DNA of 17,351 bases from positions 1-17,351 of the forward strand of contig JBEIOK010000046.1 in assembly GCA_040377605.1 (NCBI GenBank). The letters run 5' to 3'. Each line of letters opens with the position of its first letter. The first letter of the stretch is position 1. Made by a program: the position numbers and the translations under genes. Shown here one piece after another: positions 1-6,107 of the stretch. The stretch is from Solimonas sp040377605 (GTDB lineage Bacteria > Pseudomonadota > Gammaproteobacteria > Nevskiales > Nevskiaceae). The notes beneath the pieces are model-generated. The model worked only from the letters and a program-made list of their open reading frames with translations, searched no databases and was not told the origin of the DNA.

Positions 1-1
1 C

Positions 2-430
2 GCCTGCGCGTATCCGGCGCTGTACGGCCTGCGGGGCGTGCCGTCCTTCGCCGCCCTGCTGCAGGGCGGCACCGGTCGCTTCGATCATCTGCTGACGCTG
101 CTGTTCCTGGCAGGGCTGCTGCTGCCTGCGGTGGCACCGCTGCGTCACGCCCTGAGCCTGGTGCTGCCGCTGCAGGGCATGGTCGGCGTGGCGGTGGTCG
201 CACGGTGGTGTGCGGCCTCGGTCGGCGCACCCCTGTCACTGTGGCCGAGTGCGCCGGTCTGGCTGGCGCTGGTCGCCGTCGCCGGCCTCGTCCACCTGAT
301 TGCGCGACTGCTGGTCCGTGCCATCGCCGACGAAGTCCTGCGCGAGGACGCCCGCGACCTGTTGTTGCTGTGGCTGCAGGCACCGGTCCTTCTGATCTAC
401 GGCCGTTTTCTTGGCGCGCAGTTCCCCTGA
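2..430 (+). CDS. Hydrophobic membrane protein, 5'-truncated, family not recognised
   Basis: The reading frame is open from the window edge to the TGA at 428-430. The first GTG inside it is at 38, but the open frame upstream suggests the true start lies outside the window. About 142 residues are visible. They are rich in Leu, Val and Ala and contain about four hydrophobic stretches separated by short Arg/Asp/Glu-containing loops, so an inner-membrane protein is likely. I see no catalytic or family motif and assign no function. It is followed after 48 bp by the YicG-like gene on the same strand and could share its transcript. Confidence 0.6.
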   Translation, partial: ACAYPALYGLRGVPSFAALLQGGTGRFDHLLTLLFLAGLLLPAVAPLRHALSLVLPLQGMVGVAVVARWCAASVGAPLSLWPSAPVWLALVAVAGLVHLIARLLVRAIADEVLREDARDLLLLWLQAPVLLIYGRFLGAQFP

Positions 431-478
431 GCCCCAGCACGGCTGCGCGCCGCCAGCCGGCGACGTATCCTCGCGCCC

Positions 479-1093
479 ATGTTGCTACGCATTCTTGATC
501 TGGCAGGGGTTGGCGTGTTCGCCGTCTCCGGCGCGCTGGCCGCCGGGCGGCGCAGTCTTGACCTGCTGGGCGTGGTCGTCATCGCCCTGGTGACGGCGAT
601 CGGCGGCGGCACGCTGCGCGACCTGCTGCTCGATCGCCCGGTGTTCTGGGTCGTGGACCCGGCGTATGTCAGCACGATCGTCATCGCTGCGCTGCTGACC
701 GTGGTCTACGTCCGCTTTCGTCGCCCGCCGGACCAGGCGCTGCAGCTGGCCGACGCACTGGGGCTGGCGCTGTTCACGATCTCCGGCAGCCAGATCGCCG
801 AGAACGCGCAGCACACCGGATTGATCGTTGTGGTGATGGGCACCATCACCGGCGTCTTCGGCGGCGTGATCCGCGACGTGCTCTGCGCCGAAATCCCGAT
901 GATCTTCCGCAAGGGCAGCATCTACGCCACGGCTGCCATCGCGGGTGCAACGCTGTACGTGGCGCTGCAGCAGTTCGGTGTCGACCGTATCGCCGCCTCG
1001 CTGGCCGGCATGGGCGCCATCGCCGGGCTGAGGCTGGCCGCCATCTATTTCCAGTTGAGCCTGCCGGTGTTCAGCCTGAAGGACCCCTCCTGA
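479..1093 (+). CDS. YicG/YadS-type membrane protein (UPF0126, TRIC-like cation channel family)
   Basis: This 204-residue integral membrane protein shows the internal duplication typical of the UPF0126/bacterial TRIC family. Each half carries a glycine-rich Arg-Asp motif: GGGTLRD at residues 42-48 and GGVIRD at 128-133. Hydrophobic segments cover nearly the whole length, giving about seven membrane passes. Bacterial TRIC homologues form trimeric channels for monovalent cations, and a glycine-exporter role has also been proposed for YicG. Which substrate applies here cannot be read from the sequence. The ATG at 479 gives the normal family length. mtgA starts 13 bp after its stop, so the two are probably co-transcribed. 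Confidence 0.9.
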   Translation: MLLRILDLAGVGVFAVSGALAAGRRSLDLLGVVVIALVTAIGGGTLRDLLLDRPVFWVVDPAYVSTIVIAALLTVVYVRFRRPPDQALQLADALGLALFTISGSQIAENAQHTGLIVVVMGTITGVFGGVIRDVLCAEIPMIFRKGSIYATAAIAGATLYVALQQFGVDRIAASLAGMGAIAGLRLAAIYFQLSLPVFSLKDPS

Positions 1094-1106
1094 TGCCCTC
1101 GTTCCC

Positions 1107-2111
1107 ATGACCCCACGCCTCGACCCCCCGCTGTCCGGACCGACGCTGCGCGCACCGTCCCGCACCGCGCGTGCCCCGGCACCCCGTCGCTCGCGCGGGA
1201 TCGGCCGCTGGTTGCTGGGGATCGCGCTGATGCTCACCGCCGTCGTCTTCATCCCGGTCATCGCCTGGCGCTGGATTCCGCCCCCGATCACCGCGTTCAT
1301 GCTGATGAGTCCGGTCAAGCCGGTGCAGTACGAGTGGGTGCCGCGCAACCGCATCGCCGAGGTTGCCCGCAAGGCCGTGGTGGCCGCCGAGGACCAGAAA
1401 TTCTGGGAGCACCAGGGTTTCGACCTGGAGGCCATCGAGAAAGCGGTGAAACACAATCGGACCTCGCGCAAGAAACGCGGCGCCTCAACGATCAGCCAGC
1501 AAACTGCCAAGAACCTGTTCCTGTGGTCCGGTGGCGGCTACTTCCGCAAGGGCATGGAGGCGGGCTACACGGTGCTGATCGAAGCCTTGTGGCCGAAAGC
1601 ACGGATTCTCGAGATGTATCTCAACATCGCGGAGTTCGGCCCCGGCATCTACGGCGTGGAGGCGGCTGCGCAGCACTACTTCCGCAAGCCCGCGTCCGCG
1701 CTCACCGCCAGTGAGGCCGCCCGACTGGCCGCCATCCTGCCGAGTCCGCGGCGCTGGAGCGTCAAGAACCCCGGCCCGTACGTGCAGAAGCGCGCCAGCT
1801 GGATTCTCGGCCAGATGGGCTACGGCCCGCGGCGCAGCGAACCCGCCGAGGAGCCCCCACTGCCCCCGGAACTCGAACACGACCTGGATCTGGACGAAGA
1901 TGCCGCGCTGGGCCTGATCCCGCCCCCGCCGCAGGACATCCCGCTGCTGCCCGCCGCCACGCCCGGCCCCGAGGCGCCGACCGAGCCGGCCGATGCCGAA
2001 GATCAGGGAGAGGCCGTCGAACGGCCTGCCGCTGACGCAGCGCCCGCCCCCTCGCCCGAAGCGCCACCCGCGGAGGCTCCCGTGGAGGCACCCGTGGCGC
2101 CGGCGCCCTGA
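1107..2111 (+). CDS. mtgA: Monofunctional peptidoglycan glycosyltransferase with long Pro/Ala-rich tail
   Basis: MtgA polymerises lipid II into glycan strands at the periplasmic face of the inner membrane. The protein has a basic N-terminus, one membrane anchor at about residues 33-53 and a GT51 domain at about 75-240. GT51 motifs are clear: AEDQKFWEHQG at 94-104 with catalytic Glu95, RGASTISQQTAKN at 124-136, and the ARILEMYLNIAEFG block at 165-178. The family usually ends near residue 240. This protein runs to 334 residues with about 92 extra residues that are low-complexity, rich in Pro/Ala/Glu, with an acidic stretch near 257-265. The last 34 codons are also coding sequence, on the other strand, for the convergent gene ending at 2003. 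The extra tail is unusual and may be a disordered periplasmic extension. Confidence 0.95.
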   Translation: MTPRLDPPLSGPTLRAPSRTARAPAPRRSRGIGRWLLGIALMLTAVVFIPVIAWRWIPPPITAFMLMSPVKPVQYEWVPRNRIAEVARKAVVAAEDQKFWEHQGFDLEAIEKAVKHNRTSRKKRGASTISQQTAKNLFLWSGGGYFRKGMEAGYTVLIEALWPKARILEMYLNIAEFGPGIYGVEAAAQHYFRKPASALTASEAARLAAILPSPRRWSVKNPGPYVQKRASWILGQMGYGPRRSEPAEEPPLPPELEHDLDLDEDAALGLIPPPPQDIPLLPAATPGPEAPTEPADAEDQGEAVERPAADAAPAPSPEAPPAEAPVEAPVAPAP

Positions 2112-3001
2112 TCCTTCGCCGGAGCATGGCGCCAGAGGCGCGGCGTCCTGCCCTCCGCGGCCACCCACAGCGCCCCGTCGTCGTCGAAGGCCACGGCCTC
2201 GAAGTGACGACTGCCATCCCGGGGCAGCGGCAGGCTGTGCTGGGGCGGGGCCTCCAGCACCTCGCGCCAGGCTTGGCCCGGCCACCGCGCAAAGAGATGC
2301 ACGGCGCGGGCATCCAGCAGGGCCAGCTGCCGTCCATCGGCCCGCAGGTCCATGGCCACGATCGCCTCGCGCGTCACGACCGTTCCGTCTGCGCGCTGCC
2401 AGCGGGGCGGCAGCTGGGCGACCCGACGCGCGGTCTGACGGTCCGGCCCCTCGATCGACACGACATACAGTCCGGCCAGGCGGCGCGATTTCTGGAGCAC
2501 CAGGATCTCGCCCGCCGCCGCGTCCACCGCCAGAGCCTCCGCATCGGCAGCCCCGTCCTCGTAGCGGAACCGGATCATGCGCTGAGGCACCCGACCAGCG
2601 GCGCCGGGCACCGGCTCGGGAAACAGCAGGACCGCGACGTCACGCCGCAGGCCGACGTTGTCGCCGATATCGCCCAGCGCCAGCCACGGACGTCCCTGAT
2701 GCTCGAAGGCGGCGATGTCCTCCCAGTCGAAGGTCGCAGACTCCGGTGCGGAGACCCGGACCGCCCCCAGCGCGCGACCCCGTCGGTCGAAGGCGTAGAG
2801 ATGCGGCGCATTGCCACTGTCGTTGTGGGCCCAGATGCGACCGCCGGCGCCCGGCATGACCGCCAATCCCGAGAGCTCCACCAGCGCTGGAACATCCACA
2901 ACCCCCTGCGAGGCCCACCCGGCCCCCTGTGCGGCCAGCGGAGCAGCCGTCATCAGCATCGCCAGGGCCAACCGGCGACGGGCGCTGCCGGACCGGGGCA
3001 T
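2003..3001 (-). CDS. Secreted propeller-like protein of unknown function
   Basis: This is a 332-residue protein. Residues 1-27 look like a signal peptide (basic RRR, hydrophobic core, Ala-rich end), so export to the periplasm is likely. Short motifs follow: ELSGLA (42-47), HNDSG (59-63), DWED (92-95) and GDIGDN (110-115). I recognise these as typical of secreted proteins with repeated beta-strand, propeller-like architecture. No enzymatic function is assigned. The ATG at 3001 is chosen because it starts the signal peptide and follows a G-rich stretch; the frame is open to 3178, but that extension lacks a secretion signal. The last 34 residues are Gly/Ala/Ser-rich, lie antisense within the mtgA tail, and probably do not belong to the folded domain. 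Confidence 0.8.
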   Translation of the reverse strand: MPRSGSARRRLALAMLMTAAPLAAQGAGWASQGVVDVPALVELSGLAVMPGAGGRIWAHNDSGNAPHLYAFDRRGRALGAVRVSAPESATFDWEDIAAFEHQGRPWLALGDIGDNVGLRRDVAVLLFPEPVPGAAGRVPQRMIRFRYEDGAADAEALAVDAAAGEILVLQKSRRLAGLYVVSIEGPDRQTARRVAQLPPRWQRADGTVVTREAIVAMDLRADGRQLALLDARAVHLFARWPGQAWREVLEAPPQHSLPLPRDGSRHFEAVAFDDDGALWVAAEGRTPRLWRHAPAKDQGAGATGASTGASAGGASGEGAGAASAAGRSTASP

Positions 3002-3308
3002 AACCGGCCCCCTATCGCAGGTTTCACATGAAGACTGCACCGTAAGTCCCTTGTATTCACTGACAAAGATGAGAAATTCCCACAATGGCTGTGGATATCT
3101 ATGTGCACAATACCCGAGCCAATGCGCTAAGTGTCCGTCCACGCTTTGATTTCTGCTTTTGGGCGAGATTGTAACCATCCTTCTTTGTTTATATAAAACA
3201 TGAAGTTAGTACGAATCTGCAGGGTTTTCGGGACAAAACCTTGCAGTGATGCGGCTTCAGCCGCCGCGTGCACCAGGGGTGTGCATAACCATCGGCTAGA
3301 CTGACCGC
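3002..3308. other. Gene-free, AT-richer divergent region upstream of thiD
   Basis: These 307 bp separate the minus-strand secreted protein from thiD and are clearly less GC-rich than the flanks. They contain a plausible sigma-70-type promoter facing thiD and, downstream of it, three small inverted repeats. These are AGGGTTTT/AAAACCTT at 3221-3242 (with one G-U pair), GCGGC-TTCA-GCCGC at 3251-3264, and TGCAC/GTGCA at 3269-3285. Three DnaA-box-like 9-mers occur at 3090-3098, 3102-3110 and 3280-3288. I found no reliable ORF and no THI-box (TPP riboswitch) core such as CTGAGA. Confidence 0.6.
3169..3197 (+). promoter_or_regulatory. Candidate sigma-70 promoter for thiD
   Basis: A -35-like TTGTAA at 3169-3174 is separated by 17 bp from a -10-like TATAAA at 3192-3197. 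Transcription would start near 3204, leaving a leader of roughly 105 nt before the thiD ATG. The assignment rests on motif match and the optimal spacer only. Confidence 0.4.
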
Positions 3309-4076
3309 ATGAATCGCCCTCAGGTGCTGTGCATTTCCGGTCACGATCCCAGCGGCGGCGCCGGCCTTCAGGCCGACATCGAGGCCGTCGCGGCCCAGCA
3401 CGCGCATGCCCTGGTCGCCATCACCAGCCTGACCGTGCAGGACACCCGCAACGTGCGGCGCGTCGTACCGACCGCCCCCAGTCTGCTGGCCCAGCAACTG
3501 GAGGCTGTGCTCGACGACTGCCCGGTCCACGCCATCAAGATCGGGCTGATCGGCGATGCCGAACAGGTGCCCGTGATTGTCGCGGCGATCCGGCGTGCGC
3601 AGGTCCCCGTGATCCTGGATCCCGTGCTGCGGGCCGGCGGCGGCGCCAGCCTGTCCGGCGCAGAGACGGCCGCCGCGATGGCCGAGTGGCTGCTGCCGCT
3701 GGCCGAGATCATCACCCCCAACGCCGCCGAGGCCAGACGGCTGGCAGCGGGCTCGCCGGATCTGGAGGCCTGCGGCGCCGCGCTGGTGTCGCAGGGCTGT
3801 GCCAATGTGCTGATTACCGGCGGCGACGAACCCACGGCCGAGGTGGTCAATGTCTGGCACCGCGCCGACGCCGCGCCGATCGTCTTCCGCCGCCCCCGCA
3901 TCGCGGGCCAGTTCCACGGCGCCGGCTGCACGCTGGCCAGCGCACTCGCCGCGCAGCGCGCGCTGGGCGCACCGCTGGCCCTGGCGCTGGATCGCGCACA
4001 GGCCTATGTCCACGATTGCCTGAGCCGCGCCCTGCGGGTCGGGGGCGGACGCCTAGTGCCGGGCAGATTGCCGTGA
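3309..4076 (+). CDS. thiD: Hydroxymethylpyrimidine/phosphomethylpyrimidine kinase
   Basis: ThiD phosphorylates HMP and HMP-phosphate to HMP-pyrophosphate in thiamine synthesis, in the cytoplasm. The 255-residue length is normal for a stand-alone ThiD. The N-terminal nucleotide/substrate motif SGHDPSGGAG lies at residues 10-19 and the ribokinase-type anion-hole motif GAGCT at 204-208. There is no Shine-Dalgarno sequence before the ATG. A TAGACT hexamer at 3297-3302 is only 6 nt upstream of it, which would fit a leaderless transcript if it acts as a -10 box. The stop overlaps the GTG start of thiE by 4 bp (GTGA), so the two are translationally coupled. No TPP riboswitch is visible upstream. Confidence 0.96.
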   Translation: MNRPQVLCISGHDPSGGAGLQADIEAVAAQHAHALVAITSLTVQDTRNVRRVVPTAPSLLAQQLEAVLDDCPVHAIKIGLIGDAEQVPVIVAAIRRAQVPVILDPVLRAGGGASLSGAETAAAMAEWLLPLAEIITPNAAEARRLAAGSPDLEACGAALVSQGCANVLITGGDEPTAEVVNVWHRADAAPIVFRRPRIAGQFHGAGCTLASALAAQRALGAPLALALDRAQAYVHDCLSRALRVGGGRLVPGRLP

Positions 4077-4720
4077 GCGCCACCGTGCCGCGCGGGCTGT
4101 ACGCGATCACCTCGCAACAGCTCTGCAGCGACCCTGAGCGCCTAGTGGCGGCGGTCGACGCGGCACTGCGCGGCGGCGCGGTCATGATCCAGTACCGCGA
4201 CAAGGAGAACCCGCCGGCCGTGCGCGACCGCCTGGCCCGCGCGCTGCTGGAGGTCTGCCGGGCGCACGCCGCTCCGCTGATCATCAATGACGATCTGGAG
4301 TTGGCCGTCGCCGTCCATGCCGACGGCGTGCACCTGGGGGCCCGCGACGGCTCGATCGCCGACGCGCGCGCGCGGCTGGGGCCCGGCGCCATCATCGGCG
4401 CCACCTGCGGCGATTCCGGCGAGCGCGCCCGGCAGGCGCAGGCGGCGGGCGCCAGCTACGCCGCGTTCGGCGCCTTCTTCCCGTCTACCACCAAGCCGCA
4501 AGCCCCTCCTGCGCGTCTGTCAACGCTGACCGCCGCTCGCGCCCTGGGACTGCCGCTGTGCGCCATTGGCGGCATCACGCCAGAGCGCGCCGCATCGGTG
4601 GTGACCGCAGGTGCGGATCTGGTTGCCGTCGTCGAGGGGGTGTTTGGTACCGTCGATATCGAAGCCGCGGCCCGTACCTACCAGGGCGTGATCGACGGCG
4701 CAGGCGATTGCATCGCTTAG
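4073..4720 (+). CDS. thiE: Thiamine-phosphate synthase
   Basis: ThiE joins HMP-pyrophosphate and hydroxyethylthiazole phosphate to make thiamine monophosphate. The 215-residue TIM barrel shows the pyrophosphate- and Mg-binding motifs QYRDK (40-44) and INDD (71-74), then HLGARD (87-92), a phosphate-loop STTKP (138-142) and AIGGI (164-168). The start is the GTG at 4073, overlapping the thiD stop. It gives the standard length and the conserved GLYAIT beginning at residue 8. Another GTG at 4085 is possible but would leave almost nothing before that motif. With thiD it forms a two-gene thiamine unit; hemL follows after 66 bp. Confidence 0.96.
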   Translation: MSATVPRGLYAITSQQLCSDPERLVAAVDAALRGGAVMIQYRDKENPPAVRDRLARALLEVCRAHAAPLIINDDLELAVAVHADGVHLGARDGSIADARARLGPGAIIGATCGDSGERARQAQAAGASYAAFGAFFPSTTKPQAPPARLSTLTAARALGLPLCAIGGITPERAASVVTAGADLVAVVEGVFGTVDIEAAARTYQGVIDGAGDCIA

Positions 4721-4786
4721 AATCTGCGCCCTGACCGATTACGTCGCTTCCGCAGGCCGCCCTCGCGCGGCAGACCCGGACTTTCC

Positions 4787-6079
4787 ATGAGCACAGTTTC
4801 CGAAGCCTTGTTCCAGCGCGCGCAGGCGAGTATCCCTGGTGGCGTCAACAGCCCCGTGCGCGCGTTCAAGGCCGTCGGTGGGACGCCGCGCTTCATTGCC
4901 TCGGCACAGGGCGCCTATCTGACCGACGCCGATGGCCGGCGCTACGTGGATTATGTGGGCTCCTGGGGCCCAATGATCACCGGCCATCAGGATCCGGATG
5001 TGATCGAGGCCATCCAGCGCCAACTCGGCGTCGGCGTGTCCTACGGCGCACCGACCGAGCTCGAGATCGAGATGGCCGAATTGCTGTGCGCGCGAGTCCC
5101 CGGACTGGAACAGGTCCGCATGTGCAACAGCGGCACCGAAGCGACGATGAGCGCACTGCGTCTGGCGCGCGGCGCCACCGGACGCGACTACATTCTCAAG
5201 TTCGAGGGCTGCTATCACGGCCACGGCGATGCACTGCTGGTGAAGGCCGGCTCCGGGCTGCTGACCTTCGGCGTGCCGACCTCGCCGGGTGTGCCGGCTG
5301 ATCTGGCCAGATACACGCTGACGGCGCAGTTCAACGACCTGGCGTCAGTCGAGTCGCTGCTGCAGGCCCATGCCGATCGGGTCGCGGCGGTCATCGTCGA
5401 ACCGGTGGCGGGCAACATGAACTGCGTACCGCCAGCCCCGGGATTTCTCGAAGGCCTGCGCCGCCTCTGCGATCACCACGGCGCCTTGCTGATCTTCGAC
5501 GAGGTGATGACCGGCTTCCGCGTCGGACCGCGAGGGGCTTCGGGTCTCTACGGCGTGACGCCCGACCTGACCACGCTGGGCAAGATCATCGGCGGCGGCC
5601 TGCCGGTCGGTGCCTTCGGCGGGCGCCGCGCGATCATGCAGCAACTCGCACCCGTCGGGCCGGTCTATCAGGCCGGCACGCTGTCCGGCAATCCGCTGGC
5701 GATGAGCGCCGGTCTGGCCGCGCTACGCAAGCTCGCGGACGTATCGATCTATGAGCGCCTGCAGCAGCGCACCGCACAGTTGCTGTCGTTGCTTCGGGAA
5801 GCCGCCCGCGATGCCGGCGTGCCCTTCCTGACGACACAGGTCGGCAGCATGTTCGGGCTGTACTTCACCGATGCGTCCCACATCGGCAGCTTTGCCGACG
5901 TCATGAAGTGCGATGCGGCTGCGTTCAAGCGTTTTTTCCACGCGATGCTGGATCGCGGCATTTATCTCGCACCCTCTGCGTATGAAGCCGGGTTTGTCTC
6001 CAGCGCACATGGCGATGCGGAACTGGCGCTGACGCAAGCCGCCGCACGCGAAGCCTTCCGCGCGGTCCAAAGTCGCTGA
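4787..6079 (+). CDS. hemL: Glutamate-1-semialdehyde 2,1-aminomutase
   Basis: HemL is the PLP enzyme that converts glutamate-1-semialdehyde to 5-aminolevulinate, the C5 route into haem and other tetrapyrroles. All 430 residues match the family length. The start SEALFQRAQASIPGGVNSPVR is typical, NSGTEATMSALRLAR lies at 114-128, FDEVMTGFR with the PLP-ring Asp238 at 237-245, and the Schiff-base Lys266 sits in TLGKIIGGGLPVGA. No fault is visible. A TAGAAT hexamer at 4718-4723, overlapping the thiE stop, could be a -10 box for separate transcription. Linkage with thiD-thiE is seen in other gammaproteobacteria. Confidence 0.97.
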   Translation: MSTVSEALFQRAQASIPGGVNSPVRAFKAVGGTPRFIASAQGAYLTDADGRRYVDYVGSWGPMITGHQDPDVIEAIQRQLGVGVSYGAPTELEIEMAELLCARVPGLEQVRMCNSGTEATMSALRLARGATGRDYILKFEGCYHGHGDALLVKAGSGLLTFGVPTSPGVPADLARYTLTAQFNDLASVESLLQAHADRVAAVIVEPVAGNMNCVPPAPGFLEGLRRLCDHHGALLIFDEVMTGFRVGPRGASGLYGVTPDLTTLGKIIGGGLPVGAFGGRRAIMQQLAPVGPVYQAGTLSGNPLAMSAGLAALRKLADVSIYERLQQRTAQLLSLLREAARDAGVPFLTTQVGSMFGLYFTDASHIGSFADVMKCDAAAFKRFFHAMLDRGIYLAPSAYEAGFVSSAHGDAELALTQAAAREAFRAVQSR

Positions 6080-6107
6080 ACGGACTCTCACGCCTGCCAA
6101 GCCCTGC

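Noticed and set aside
485..1510. 341-codon minus-strand open frame
   Set aside because: It runs antisense through the YicG-like gene and mtgA, is rich in Arg/Gly/Gln/His as expected from a GC-rich shadow frame, and has no motifs.
3002..3178. N-terminal extension of the secreted protein to 3178
   Set aside because: The extra 59 residues lie in the AT-rich gap, would hide the signal peptide, and the ATG at 3001 has a better context.
3198..3308. TPP riboswitch before thiD
   Set aside because: The conserved core elements, such as CTGAGA and the GAACCTGAT-like block, are absent.
3329..4072. N-terminal extension of thiE over thiD
   Set aside because: The frame is open by chance, with an Arg-rich shadow composition; the thiE domain starts only after the GTG at 4073.
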